A program made the position numbers and the translations under genes. Source: CBDCZY01 sp965224745 (lineage in GTDB: Bacteria; Pseudomonadota; Gammaproteobacteria; Methylococcales; Methylomonadaceae). Taken from it: a stretch of 64,000 nt of DNA. The notes under the pieces were generated by a model. That model did not search any database and had not been told where the DNA came from. It saw only the letters and a list, made by a program, of their open reading frames with translations. The stretch is from NCBI GenBank assembly GCA_965224745.1, contig CBDCZY010000002.1, positions 558,001 through 622,000 of the forward strand, written 5' to 3'. Positions 1-8,903 of this stretch are shown here, one piece after another. How positions within the stretch are numbered: position 1 is the stretch's first letter; every line of letters begins with the position of its first letter.

Positions 1-413
1 CGAACGATATGGGTTGACTCACGAAAGAGGGTTTCTTCAATTTCGATAATATCAAAGGTACTATGCCACCACAGTTTTTTTTCCTGCAATACGTAATTCG
101 GGTTGTTCTTTCAATTCAGCTTCATTGCGCTTATTTTTACTTTCTGCCCACTCGGAAAGTGCTGCGTGACCTATTTTTCGAACCTCTTCAATGACGCGTT
201 GCTCCGCTGCATCCGCTTTCTCAATCGTTTCATCGTCATCTTCTACGATAGCCATTAATACCTCAACACGATGGCGTAGTATGGGATGTTCATTTAGAAG
301 TTCGAGTAGCTTTATATCTTTTTCGGGGATGGTTTTGTTCATGTATATTTTCTTTTATATTTCAACTCTATAAAATACAATCTTAACATGTTGCATCACT
401 TTTAATCACACCC
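1..413 (-). mobile_element. ISKra4-family insertion sequence, end fragment running off the window
   Basis: This stretch is a near-identical reverse-strand copy of positions 56000-56413, the left end of the ISKra4-type element described there. Its outer end lies at 413 with the terminal sequence GGGTGTGATTAAAAGTGATG read inward on the minus strand. It contains the complete first ORF and the first codons of the second transposase ORF; the remainder lies beyond position 1. It sits 12 bp downstream of the yibQ stop codon, so it did not disrupt that gene. Confidence 0.85.
61..342 (-). CDS. ISKra4 transposase, upstream ORF (93 aa)
   Basis: A short acidic, probably helical protein that begins the transposase of this IS. 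It is the same as the product at 56071-56352 except for one Val/Ala change. The ORF ends just after a run of eight A on the coding strand (T run at 75-82), and the downstream transposase frame (minus strand, about position 89 to beyond 1) is offset by one base. Loss of one A in the message, or a ribosomal shift, would join the two frames, as in many IS that make a fusion transposase. It has no independent function that I recognise. Confidence 0.75.
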   Translation of the reverse strand: MNKTIPEKDIKLLELLNEHPILRHRVEVLMAIVEDDDETIEKADAAEQRVIEEVRKIGHAALSEWAESKNKRNEAELKEQPELRIAGKKTVVA

Positions 414-425
414 GAATGATGATCT

Positions 426-1208
426 TTACTTGATATTATCTTTAATTTCAATTAATTCAGAAACGCTCACCATTTGGACGCCATAGCTATTGAGCCTGGA
501 AATTTCTTCCTTCAATACCAATAAAGTTTGCGCTCTGGGATGCGCTATGCCTAAAGCAACCCCTTTCTTTTTTGCAAGTGAAACCAAACGTCTAAATTGT
601 TTTCTTATTGGTTTTTCCTTCGCTACATGATCGATAAAAACATGTCTTCTTATCGTCGGCAAACCAAATGCTTTGGCTGTCTGCTCGGCCACTGTGTATT
701 TTGTTGTTCTGCTATCGACAAAAAACAACGGCGCTAACTTATACTTGGACAAAACATCCATGGTCCAGCGCATATGCTTAAGATCTTGTGTTAATAAGCT
801 ACCCATATGGTTATTGACACCAAGTACACCGGGTATCGCATCTAGCTGTTTATACAAGGTGGCCTGGAAAAGCTGCTTATCCATCTCATGTTTCAATTGG
901 CCAGGATCACCAACAGCACCTCGAATAGCTTCCATAGGCATATGTAACATAATTTCCTTGCCATTTTTTCGGGCTCTTTTCGCTAGAATCGAAGAGTAAG
1001 GGGCAAAAGGTAGAAACGAACAAGCAATTTTGCCATCAAATTCGACAATTTCTTTTCCTTGCTTAAAATGGTAACCCAAATCATCGATAACTATGGCGAT
1101 AGCAGGCAACCCATAAATTTGGGCAACACTATTAGAGCAAAAAATCAGTAAAGCTAAAAACAGGAAGTAATTTGTCGCTTTCGCTTCAAATACTCCCTGA
1201 CCTGGCAT
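426..1208 (-). CDS. yibQ: Divergent polysaccharide deacetylase family protein (YibQ-like)
   Basis: A 260-aa exported protein of the divergent polysaccharide deacetylase family (PF04748, YibQ). A hydrophobic segment at about residues 14-30 should act as signal peptide or anchor. Family motifs are visible: IAIVIDDLGY (about 37-46), LHMPME, NNHMGS, FVDSRTT and GIAHP, which place the metal-site-like residues on a deacetylase-type TIM barrel. The biochemical role is not established; the usual genetic company is envC and a carboxy-terminal protease, as here. It starts 12 nt after the ctpA stop, so it is the last gene of the gpmI-envC-ctpA-yibQ unit. No strong ribosome-binding site precedes the ATG. 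Confidence 0.85.
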   Translation of the reverse strand: MPGQGVFEAKATNYFLFLALLIFCSNSVAQIYGLPAIAIVIDDLGYHFKQGKEIVEFDGKIACSFLPFAPYSSILAKRARKNGKEIMLHMPMEAIRGAVGDPGQLKHEMDKQLFQATLYKQLDAIPGVLGVNNHMGSLLTQDLKHMRWTMDVLSKYKLAPLFFVDSRTTKYTVAEQTAKAFGLPTIRRHVFIDHVAKEKPIRKQFRRLVSLAKKKGVALGIAHPRAQTLLVLKEEISRLNSYGVQMVSVSELIEIKDNIK

Positions 1209-1220
1209 TCAGTAAGTGTC

Positions 1221-2543
1221 TTAATAATTTAAGATGTTAATACCTTTCAGAAGATTTAAAGCTTCACTGAGCGGATAATCTTCAATCAACTCCTTCTTTT
1301 CATCATTCTTCTTTTTTCCATCTTTTGACTTTTTATCTTCTTCACCTTTATTTAGATGATTAGATAAATCCGCTTCTTTCAAAGGCTTAAATTTTATTGC
1401 ATCCATCGCTTGCAGTTTTAGTGGGCTCAGTTCAATATCTGGCGTTATACCTTCAGCCTGAATAGATCGTCCTGACGGGGTATAGTAACGAGCCGTCGTC
1501 ATCTTTACAGCACCGCCGTTACTTGCTGGCAAGATGGTTTGTACGGATCCTTTCCCGAATGACTTTTCACCCATAATAACCGCGCGTTTGTGATCCTGTA
1601 ATGCTCCAGCAACAATTTCTGATGCAGACGCCGAACCAGCGTTAATAAGAACCACAATTGGAGCACCTTCTATGTAATCATCTGGTGCGGCACTAAATTT
1701 CATTTCTGAATCCTTTATCCTACCTTTTGTGTAGACAATTAACCCTTTTCTCAAAAAAGCATCACTGACAGAAACTGCAGCATTTAAAACCCCGCCAGGG
1801 TTATTTCTTAAATCAAGCACCAAACCTTTGAGTTTCTTTTTATTTTCTTTTTTAAGTCCTTCCAGTGCGTCTTTTAAATATTTATCAGTATGCGACTGAA
1901 AACTACTAATTCTAAGATAACCGTAACCTTTTTCTAAAATCCGACTTTTAACACTTTTTACTTTGATAATGGCTCTGGTGATAACGACTTTCATGGGCGC
2001 TTCTTCGCCTTCTCTCACCACGGTCAAAGTAATATCAGTACCAGGCTTTCCGCGCATCACTTTTACTGCTTCATTTAGCCCCATACCTTTTACTGGTTTA
2101 TCGTCCAAGCGAATAATTAAGTCTCCAGATTTCATTCCTTTGCGTTGTGCTGGAGTATCATCGATGGGACTGACTACCTTAACAAAACCGTTTTCCATGG
2201 TAACTTCGATGCCCAAACCACCAAACTGTCCTGTAGTGCCTACCTTTAAGTCGTTATATTGTTCCACGTCAAGATAAGCAGAGTGTGGATCCAAGCCCGA
2301 CAACATGCCACGAATTGCGTCTTCTATAAGTTTTTTATCGGCAACGGGTTCAACATAATCCTTTTGTATCCGGCCAAAAATTTCTGAAAACGTTCTTAAA
2401 TCTTCAAAAGGAAGAGATTGATCTTCAACATTCATATTCTCCTTTTCATTATCTCTCTCAGCCAGTACTATTCCAGCAGTACTTGCGACTATTCCCAATA
2501 CAAACCCCATTGTTAGAATTAGAAGGTTTCTTTGTTTAATCAT
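1221..2543 (-). CDS. ctpA: S41-family C-terminal processing protease
   Basis: A periplasmic serine protease of the CtpA/S41 family, about 440 aa, that trims C termini of periplasmic or outer-membrane proteins and often regulates murein hydrolases. There is an N-terminal membrane signal (about residues 5-26), a PDZ domain with QFGGLGIEV through LTVVREGE, and the Ser/Lys dyad in GSASASEI and SFGKGSVQ. The lysine-rich C-terminal stretch (KSKDGKKKNDEKK) is variable in the family. I chose ATG at 2543, preceded by GGAG, over a TTG eight codons upstream. It lies between envC and yibQ in one transcription direction. Confidence 0.92.
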   Translation of the reverse strand: MIKQRNLLILTMGFVLGIVASTAGIVLAERDNEKENMNVEDQSLPFEDLRTFSEIFGRIQKDYVEPVADKKLIEDAIRGMLSGLDPHSAYLDVEQYNDLKVGTTGQFGGLGIEVTMENGFVKVVSPIDDTPAQRKGMKSGDLIIRLDDKPVKGMGLNEAVKVMRGKPGTDITLTVVREGEEAPMKVVITRAIIKVKSVKSRILEKGYGYLRISSFQSHTDKYLKDALEGLKKENKKKLKGLVLDLRNNPGGVLNAAVSVSDAFLRKGLIVYTKGRIKDSEMKFSAAPDDYIEGAPIVVLINAGSASASEIVAGALQDHKRAVIMGEKSFGKGSVQTILPASNGGAVKMTTARYYTPSGRSIQAEGITPDIELSPLKLQAMDAIKFKPLKEADLSNHLNKGEEDKKSKDGKKKNDEKKELIEDYPLSEALNLLKGINILNY

Positions 2544-2747
2544 CCGAATATCATCTCCAAAGATCAATCATCATTTAATTTTGCAACTTAACATGGAACA
2601 TCACCAACGCCAAATTTATTCAATACAAAAAGCAATATAAACATCTGTTATTGCAAACGTTCTTATAATTTAATATTTTATCCTTAAACGGTATATGAAC
2701 AATGGATAGAAATAACTTTTCAATGGCGATAATATTATTGTGATTAC

Positions 2748-3875
2748 TTAATGAAGCAGCCAAACATAGGGATCCTCTGGCTTCGACCCCTTGCGGATAC
2801 TGAAATACAGCCTTGAAACGTATTTACCTCCGCTACTGCCCACCCTGGCTATGACCTCTCCTGGAACAACCTTTTGTCCTTTCTGTTTGAGAAGAGTTTG
2901 ATTAAAGGCATATAAAGTTAAATAATCATTTCCATGATTAATAATCATCAACAAGCCGTATCCTCTTAGCCAATCGGCATACATAACTTCACCACGTGCA
3001 ACAGTCCTTATCTCGTCTCCCTCTGAGGCCTTAATTAAAACACCGCCCATATGCTTTGCTACCTTGTTATTTCCAAGTTGCACATGATCTGTCGGGAGTG
3101 GCCAAGGTAATTTCCCCCTGAGTTCTTTAAACTCATCTTGGGGGAAATTTAACTCATCTTTTGCTAAACGTTCTTTTTTCTTTACTGCATTTACCAATCT
3201 TACTAATCGCTGTTCATCTGCTTCAAGTTTAGCTAAGTTAGTTTTTTCTGAAACAACTTCTTGTTTTATTTCTGCCAGTAAAACTTTTCGCTCTTGTTGC
3301 AAACCATCCAGAGATGCTTTATTAGTTTGTTGTTCGATTTGTGCTGTATTTAAATTCTGCTCTTGTTTATTTTGATGTTGCTTCAATGAATTTAAGGCCA
3401 TTAATTTTTTTTGTAAGGCGGCTAATTGAGAAAGGCGCCATTGGTTAAAATAATCGTAATAAACAGCCATTCTACTTAATCTGTCTGCTTTCTCTTGCCT
3501 AAGTAACAATTTGAGAGGACTACTGTTTCCCATTATGTATGCAGCGTTCAATTGTTTCTTTAACTTTCCAGTTTGAGATAATATTGCTGATTGCTGTTGG
3601 TTAATATCTAAACTGGTTTGCTTGAGACCCTGTTTTAGTAGTGTAATATTATGCTTGATCTTGCGCAACGAGTGCTTTTCACGATCAATTTGTGTATTTA
3701 CCTGGGCAAGTAGTAGGGCAACATCTTCCTCTTGGACTTGTAGCTGATTAATTTGCTGTTTCTTGGAATAAATCTTAACTTTAATATCGGATAATTTTTT
3801 TTCCTCCTCCGAGGCAATGGCACTAGTCGCTAAGGCGCTGAGCGAGACGAAAAAAAAAACCAAATAGCCATACAA
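2748..3875 (-). CDS. envC: Murein hydrolase activator EnvC (degenerate M23/LytM domain)
   Basis: A 375-aa exported protein: signal peptide (residues 1-21), a long coiled coil rich in K, Q, E and L (about 22-245), and a C-terminal LytM/M23-type domain. EnvC proteins lack the zinc ligands of active M23 peptidases and instead activate the AmiA/AmiB amidases at the division septum; here the region where active enzymes carry HxxxD has no such motif, and the later HxH is replaced by YFS, which agrees. The only start in this frame after the preceding stop is a TTG at 3875. It is 48 nt downstream of gpmI, the usual gammaproteobacterial order. Confidence 0.88.
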   Translation of the reverse strand: MYGYLVFFFVSLSALATSAIASEEEKKLSDIKVKIYSKKQQINQLQVQEEDVALLLAQVNTQIDREKHSLRKIKHNITLLKQGLKQTSLDINQQQSAILSQTGKLKKQLNAAYIMGNSSPLKLLLRQEKADRLSRMAVYYDYFNQWRLSQLAALQKKLMALNSLKQHQNKQEQNLNTAQIEQQTNKASLDGLQQERKVLLAEIKQEVVSEKTNLAKLEADEQRLVRLVNAVKKKERLAKDELNFPQDEFKELRGKLPWPLPTDHVQLGNNKVAKHMGGVLIKASEGDEIRTVARGEVMYADWLRGYGLLMIINHGNDYLTLYAFNQTLLKQKGQKVVPGEVIARVGSSGGKYVSRLYFSIRKGSKPEDPYVWLLH

Positions 3876-3923
3876 ATGTTTGTTATTTCAATTGGATGCT
3901 GATTCTCACACTGAAAGTAGCCC

Positions 3924-5513
3924 TTAGTTTTGAGCCATGCCAGCCGCTTTTGACATTGATTGACCGCTGAGTGATGATTCAACCAAAGAGGTGCCGGTCA
4001 TTTCAAAAGGTTTGTCGACCCCCAGCAGATCTAATAACGTAGGCGACAAATCACTGAGGCTTCCTCCCTCTTTGACATTCCCTTTACTTCCAATATAAAT
4101 CAAAGGAACCGGATTGCTGGTGTGAGCAGTATGCGGCTGGCCTGTTTGAGGATTGACCATCTGCTCTATATTGCCATGATCGGCCGTAATAAGCATTTCA
4201 CCACCGACCGAGTTCAACGCTTCGACAACCTGTTGGACTGCTTGGTCGATAATCTCAACAGCTTGCAAAGCCGCTTCATAATTACCTGTATGACCCACCA
4301 TGTCACAATTCGCATAATTACAAATAATCAAATCATAAGATTGTTCGCGGATAGCTTTGACCAATGCTTCAGTGACTTCGATCGCATTCATTTCTGGCTG
4401 GAGATCATAGGTCTTAACTTTCGGTGATGGCACTAAGATCCTATCTTCGCCTGGGTAACTATGATCACTTCCACCGTTGAGAAAAAAGGTTACGTGTGCG
4501 TACTTTTCTGTTTCTGCTAACCTCAATTGTTTGAGACCCAACTCAGATACAACTTCACCAATACTATTTTTGATTGATACGGGAGAAAAAATTACCGGGT
4601 AACTAAAATCTTCACTGTATTGAGTCAACGTAACAAATCTTCCTGGGCGACAAAATACTTCTCGCTGAAAACCAGTAAAATCCTCGTCAGTCAAAGCTTT
4701 GCTAATCTCCCGCGCTCTATCTGCCCGAAAGTTCATAAATACGAAAGCATCACCTTCGCTAATTTGAACTGATGCATTATTGGCATTTTGGATAGTGGTT
4801 GCTTCAACAAACTCATCTGTTTCTCCTCTTTCATAAGCCATGGCTACAGCTTCAGAAGCGGATGATGCAGAATATTCTGCTTTTCCTGTAACAATCAATT
4901 GGTAGGCTTGCTCAACTCTTTCCCATCGGTTATCTCGGTCCATCGCATAAAACCTGCCCACGACTGAAGCAATTTTCCCTCCCCCAAACGCATCAAGCTT
5001 GTTTTCTAGCGCTTTAATCGAGTCTATCGCGCTCTTGGGAGGAACATCCCTGCCATCTAAAAAAGCGTGTACAAAAACCTTTTTCAATCCAGATTTGACG
5101 GCCAAATCAATCATGGCATAAATATGGTTCTCATGACTATGTACCCCGCCATCCGACAACAGCCCCATAACGTGCAAGCTTTTATCATTTTTCTTAAGAT
5201 AATCAATCATTTCCAGGAGAACCGGATTCGAGTAAAAACTCCCATCTTCTATCGATTTGCTAATGCGGGATAATTCTTGGCGCACTTTTCGTCCAGCACC
5301 AATATGAATGTGCCCGACTTCCGAATTACCCATTTGTTGATCGGGTAAACCGACGAAGTCACCAGAGCATTCAATAAGAGAATTAGAATAATTTTTTAGC
5401 AACTTATCAAAACAAGGTGTGTTGGCATTGGCAATCGCGTTAAATGATGTGTTTTGACTAAAGCCAAACCCATCCAGAATCATTAAAACAACAGGTTTAG
5501 GTATATTCGCCAT
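3924..5513 (-). CDS. gpmI: 2,3-bisphosphoglycerate-independent phosphoglycerate mutase
   Basis: Manganese-dependent enzyme interconverting 3- and 2-phosphoglycerate in glycolysis and gluconeogenesis, in the cytoplasm. The 529-aa length fits the family (about 510-515) with a slightly longer C terminus. Visible motifs are VLMILDGFG near the N terminus, MGNSEVGHIHIGAGR with the catalytic serine, HAFLDGRD, and AMDRDNRWERV. Metal ligands late in the protein sit in ITADHGNIE and HTAHTSNPVP. It begins the leftward gpmI-envC-ctpA-yibQ block; the upstream 309 bp are shared with the divergent ArsR-family gene. Confidence 0.95.
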   Translation of the reverse strand: MANIPKPVVLMILDGFGFSQNTSFNAIANANTPCFDKLLKNYSNSLIECSGDFVGLPDQQMGNSEVGHIHIGAGRKVRQELSRISKSIEDGSFYSNPVLLEMIDYLKKNDKSLHVMGLLSDGGVHSHENHIYAMIDLAVKSGLKKVFVHAFLDGRDVPPKSAIDSIKALENKLDAFGGGKIASVVGRFYAMDRDNRWERVEQAYQLIVTGKAEYSASSASEAVAMAYERGETDEFVEATTIQNANNASVQISEGDAFVFMNFRADRAREISKALTDEDFTGFQREVFCRPGRFVTLTQYSEDFSYPVIFSPVSIKNSIGEVVSELGLKQLRLAETEKYAHVTFFLNGGSDHSYPGEDRILVPSPKVKTYDLQPEMNAIEVTEALVKAIREQSYDLIICNYANCDMVGHTGNYEAALQAVEIIDQAVQQVVEALNSVGGEMLITADHGNIEQMVNPQTGQPHTAHTSNPVPLIYIGSKGNVKEGGSLSDLSPTLLDLLGVDKPFEMTGTSLVESSLSGQSMSKAAGMAQN

Positions 5514-5681
5514 AACTATTTTTCCTTAGAGATAATATTTTGTTCATGAAGATTAAATTAGCAAGATACTATATGAAATATGATTGCTTTAGTTCTCTGC
5601 TAACAATTAAAATCGTTTGCTGTATTCCTTATCTGGAAAATTAAGTTACATAATTTTCTTATCGAACATTATCAATTGGAC

Positions 5682-5700
5682 ATGATAATGTTATTATCAT
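5682..5700. promoter_or_regulatory. Inverted repeat in the gpmI/arsR divergent intergenic region
   Basis: ATGATAAT-GTT-ATTATCAT forms perfect 8-bp arms around a 3-bp spacer in the 309-bp intergenic region. It could be an operator for the neighbouring ArsR-family repressor. It also resembles half of a Fur-type site, but the 3-bp spacer differs from the 7-1-7 Fur arrangement. No other feature was seen in this intergenic stretch. Confidence 0.4.
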
Positions 5701-5822
5701 TCGCTTAGTTTAAAGAACACATCCTCGCATTAACCTGCTATTTTAAACTTGATAAATAACAATTTGTAGTTTTAATTAAGATATTGATACCTAAAGATGA
5801 CGTTTGGTAATCCTTTTCTCCT

Positions 5823-6134
5823 ATGAATGATACTAACAAAGAACTGGCATATCATGATGCTGATATTGAAAGAGCATCCCGTTGCCTTAAGGCTATGTCT
5901 CACCCTCTTCGTCTCAAAATCCTTTGCGTACTCGGCACCGAGTCTATCAGTGTGCAAGATATTGTCGATTTGGTAGGTACAAGTCAGAGCAATATCTCCC
6001 AACATTTAGCCATCTTGAGAGAAAAAAATATCTTGGGCAGCAAAAAAGAGGCTAACAAAGTTTTTTACTATATTGATGACGAAAGAATGCTGCATTTAAT
6101 TCAAATGATGCGAGAGATTTTCTGCGAAAAGTAA
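5823..6134 (+). CDS. ArsR/SmtB-family winged-helix transcriptional regulator
   Basis: A 103-aa DNA-binding protein of the ArsR family. The winged helix is clear: LKAMSHPLRLKILCVLG, then VQDIVDLVGTSQSNISQHLA as the recognition helix, then a wing with KKEANKVFYYI. The canonical ELCVC metal site of ArsR/SmtB proteins is absent, so a metal or arsenic response cannot be assigned. It is followed 53 nt later by the rhodanese gene in the same direction and is divergent from gpmI. The inverted repeat at 5682-5700 is a candidate binding site. Confidence 0.85.
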   Translation: MNDTNKELAYHDADIERASRCLKAMSHPLRLKILCVLGTESISVQDIVDLVGTSQSNISQHLAILREKNILGSKKEANKVFYYIDDERMLHLIQMMREIFCEK

Positions 6135-6187
6135 CTTTCAATTCTTCTAAAACACTAACCTAAAATTATAATATTATCGGATCACTT

Positions 6188-6619
6188 ATGGATCGCTATA
6201 TAGAATTCGCCACCAATCACTGGATGCTGAGCGTTGGAGTAATTGTGGTTTTGCTTTTATTAATTTATGACTTTATTGACACTGCATTACAAAAATTTAA
6301 CAAGATAAGCCCAATGAACGTTGTCAACTTAATGAACAATTCAGATATTGTTGTGGTTGATATTCGAGAAGCACATGAATATGCCAAAGGCCATATTGAA
6401 AACGCCATAAACCTGCCGATAGGGAAATTAGATGAAAAACTTGGAGAAGTTGAAAAATTCAAGCAAACCCCCCTTGTCGTGACGTGCCAAACAGGCACCC
6501 GTTCCGTTACTGCCTGTAAAAAATTTACGAAACAGGGATTCGAAAAAATTTTTCTACTAACTGGCGGTTATCAATCCTGGGAAGAAAACAACCTTCCCGT
6601 CAAAAAGGATAAGAAATAA
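6188..6619 (+). CDS. yibN: Membrane-anchored rhodanese-domain protein (YibN-like)
   Basis: A 143-aa protein with one N-terminal transmembrane helix (about residues 13-30) and a single rhodanese domain facing the cytoplasm. The domain shows VVDIREAHEYAKGHIENAIN and the active-site loop TCQTGTRS with catalytic cysteine. Rhodaneses carry sulfane sulfur; the substrate of YibN is not settled. The order yibN-secB-gpsA is typical of gammaproteobacteria and here spacing to secB is 37 nt. Confidence 0.88.
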   Translation: MDRYIEFATNHWMLSVGVIVVLLLLIYDFIDTALQKFNKISPMNVVNLMNNSDIVVVDIREAHEYAKGHIENAINLPIGKLDEKLGEVEKFKQTPLVVTCQTGTRSVTACKKFTKQGFEKIFLLTGGYQSWEENNLPVKKDKK

Positions 6620-6656
6620 CGCTTCTTTTTAATTTAACCAGCAAGATATAAATCAA

Positions 6657-7130
6657 ATGGCAGAACAAAACACAGAACAACAGAAACAGTTTTCTATCCA
6701 AAAAATATATACCAAGGACGTATCATTTGAAACCCCTAACTCTCCTGAGATATTCAAAGACAAATGGGAGCCCAATGTAGAATTTAATTTGAGCACCAAT
6801 GTCCAAACGTTAGAGAATAATGTCTACGAAGTAGCCATTACTGTCACAGCTACCGTAAAATGCAGTGAAAAAACGGCCTATTTGGTCGAAGTTTGTCAGG
6901 CTGGCATTTTTGCAGTGGCTCAGTTCTCTGAAGAAGAAATGGGCCCTATGTTAGGTAGTTACTGCCCGAACGTCTTGTTTCCCTATGCCCGAGAGGCCGT
7001 TTCAGAATTAGTTACCAAAGGGGGCTTTCCCCAACTGTTGTTAGCGCCAGTCAATTTTGACGCGCTGTATGCTCAACACATTCAGCAAATGCAGGAAAAC
7101 CAACCGCCTGGCAACAATAAGGTTAATTAA
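6657..7130 (+). CDS. secB: Protein-export chaperone SecB
   Basis: Cytoplasmic tetrameric chaperone that keeps precursor proteins unfolded and hands them to SecA. The 157-aa length is typical. Family features: FSIQKIYTKDVSFETPNSP near the N terminus, YLVEVCQAGIF, and the C-terminal PVNFDALYAQ block, followed by a short flexible tail. It sits between yibN and gpsA; gpsA starts 5 nt after its stop, which indicates cotranscription. Confidence 0.95.
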   Translation: MAEQNTEQQKQFSIQKIYTKDVSFETPNSPEIFKDKWEPNVEFNLSTNVQTLENNVYEVAITVTATVKCSEKTAYLVEVCQAGIFAVAQFSEEEMGPMLGSYCPNVLFPYAREAVSELVTKGGFPQLLLAPVNFDALYAQHIQQMQENQPPGNNKVN

Positions 7131-7135
7131 TTTGA

Positions 7136-8146
7136 ATGTCTAAAGAAGCAGGCAGAATCAGCGTCTTAGGCGCTGGGTCTTGGGGTACTGCTTTAGCCAT
7201 TCTGGCCGCCAAGAATGGGTTATCTACTCGCTTATGGGGCCACAATGAACAAGCTATCTCAGAAATGGCAGTTAAGAGGGAGAATTCTGCCTACTTACCA
7301 GGTATCCTTTTTCCAGAAAAATTAACGGTAACTGCAAATTTAGAACAAGCCGTATACTTATCGGAAATAATTCTCATTTCCGTACCAAGCCACGCTTTTC
7401 GCAACACAGTCATTAAACTAAAGCCGTTTACTTCTCCATCAGCATTAATAGCTTGGGCAACTAAAGGGTTTGACACGAACTCCGGCCAACTACTTGATCA
7501 AGTAGTTGGCGAGATTTTGGGTAAATCAACAAGCACTGCGATCCTATCAGGCCCTACTTTTGCAAAAGAGGTAGCCGCAGGGCTGCCAACAGCCGTAACT
7601 ATTGCTTCTAGAGCATCTGAAACCGCAGAAAAGCTTGCAGCCGCCATGCACAACCCCTACTTCAGGACTTATACCAGCACGGATATAGTAGGCGTTCAAA
7701 TTGGTGGCGCAGCAAAAAATGTCATGGCCATTGCTGCTGGAATTTCAGATGGTCTTGGCTATGGAGCCAATACTCGAACCGCTTTAATTACCCGTGGACT
7801 CGCTGAAATGATAAGGCTTGGCCTAGCGTTAGGCGGGAAGCAAGAAACATTGATGGGATTAGCCGGGTTAGGTGATCTGGTATTGACTTGCACTGACAAC
7901 CAATCTCGAAACCGACGATTTGGTTACGCCTTAGGACGCGGACAGAATCAACAACAAGCGGCTGCAGAAATAGCGCAGGAAATAGAAGGCGTTGCTGCAG
8001 CAAGAGAGACTTATTTACTGTCGCAACAGTTCAATATTGAAATGCCTATTACAGAAAATACTTATCACGTGCTATATGATGATCTCCCACCCGCACAAGC
8101 AGTAGCCAACTTGCTGGAGAGAGAAATGAAAAAAGAAGAAAATTAA
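7136..8146 (+). CDS. gpsA: NAD(P)-dependent glycerol-3-phosphate dehydrogenase
   Basis: Reduces dihydroxyacetone phosphate to sn-glycerol 3-phosphate for phospholipid synthesis. The 336-aa length fits. The N-terminal Rossmann motif is VLGAGSWGTALA; further signatures are LSGPTFAKEVAAGLPTA, the catalytic-lysine region GGAAKNVMAIAAGISDGL, and GLGDLVLTCT. Its ATG lies 5 nt after the secB stop. The gene ends overlapping by 4 nt the convergent small ORF at 8143-8340. Confidence 0.95.
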   Translation: MSKEAGRISVLGAGSWGTALAILAAKNGLSTRLWGHNEQAISEMAVKRENSAYLPGILFPEKLTVTANLEQAVYLSEIILISVPSHAFRNTVIKLKPFTSPSALIAWATKGFDTNSGQLLDQVVGEILGKSTSTAILSGPTFAKEVAAGLPTAVTIASRASETAEKLAAAMHNPYFRTYTSTDIVGVQIGGAAKNVMAIAAGISDGLGYGANTRTALITRGLAEMIRLGLALGGKQETLMGLAGLGDLVLTCTDNQSRNRRFGYALGRGQNQQQAAAEIAQEIEGVAAARETYLLSQQFNIEMPITENTYHVLYDDLPPAQAVANLLEREMKKEEN

Positions 8147-8340
8147 CGCCTCTTATTCTTTTCTTTAACAGCGAACAATTTTTCCTGCTTAAAAAGCAAA
8201 CTCTTCATATCCGCGCTCAACAAAGGATCCAAACTAGCGCAACTCTCATCAAAAACAGTATTTTGAGACAATTGATACGCTTCGTTTCTGAACCTTTTAC
8301 AATAATCCTTCATTACCCCGACTAACAGTTGAGTATTCAT
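8143..8340 (-). CDS. Small hypothetical protein (65 aa)
   Basis: A 65-aa basic, soluble-looking product with no recognised domain. The start is supported by GGAG six bases upstream of the ATG at 8340. It is convergent with gpsA and overlaps its last four bases. It contains two cysteines and ends with a basic KEKNKRR tail. I do not recognise a family; a chance ORF remains possible, but the ribosome-binding site and tight packing favour a real gene. Confidence 0.5.
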   Translation of the reverse strand: MNTQLLVGVMKDYCKRFRNEAYQLSQNTVFDESCASLDPLLSADMKSLLFKQEKLFAVKEKNKRR

Positions 8341-8612
8341 AGCTTCTCCACATCAAAGTTTAAAAAATCCATTTTCTACCGTACACGTTACAAAAAAATG
8401 ACATCTATTAAACTCATCCTAGTATAAGAAACCCATTCCTCAAGTTGTTTTTTTAGAAACTTAGACAGGTGACTCAAATACTGATTAAAAAACCGAGTCT
8501 ATAAAAATATAATATATATTTTACAATTACTTACAACAACTAGTTGTTATTTTACATAAAGAATATATACTTAACCTTTATATTTGAAAAGAATTGTCTC
8601 TAGGAGAGTAAA
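8341..8612. other. AT-rich intergenic region
   Basis: 272 bp of AT-rich sequence between the divergent 65-aa ORF and the TusB-like gene. It must carry the promoters for both; I see no distinct operator, terminator or RNA structure in it. Confidence 0.5.
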
Positions 8613-8903
8613 ATGATTCACATTATCGACCGACTACCCGTTAGTCATGCTGAATTAAAGCATACCTCAATCGGCGATACCGTGCTATTCACTGAAAACG
8701 CACTTTTCGCCATACGGAGCGGCGAAAATGAATTTGAGAATTTAAGATCGTTGTTTACACATATCAATTTCTGCGTACTTATAGAAGATATATGTAGTAA
8801 AGGAGTTTCACACACTGAAATACCCACAGGGATCTCAGTTATAGATCAATTTGATGTAAAAGATTTAAAAGATAATACCAATGCATTTCGATCTTGTAAT
8901 TAA
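8613..8903 (+). CDS. DsrH/TusB-family protein, stand-alone
   Basis: A 96-aa protein matching the layout of TusB/DsrH, the small subunit of the sulfur-relay complex TusBCD/DsrEFH. Family correspondences: N-terminal MIHIIDRLP, the strand-loop GDTVLFTENALFAI (E. coli TusB GDELLLLQDGVTAA), FCVLIEDICSKGV (TusB VYALNEDLIARGL) and ISVIDQFDVKDL. AGGAGAG precedes the ATG at good spacing. TusC/TusD or DsrE/DsrF partners are not next to it, and the typical C-terminal tryptophan is replaced by a terminal CN. Assignment is by motif reading only. Confidence 0.6.
   Translation: MIHIIDRLPVSHAELKHTSIGDTVLFTENALFAIRSGENEFENLRSLFTHINFCVLIEDICSKGVSHTEIPTGISVIDQFDVKDLKDNTNAFRSCN

Noticed and set aside
5682..5700. 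Inverted repeat as a Fur box
   Set aside because: Arms resemble Fur half-sites but the spacer is 3 bp instead of 1 and no iron genes flank it; kept only as an unassigned operator.
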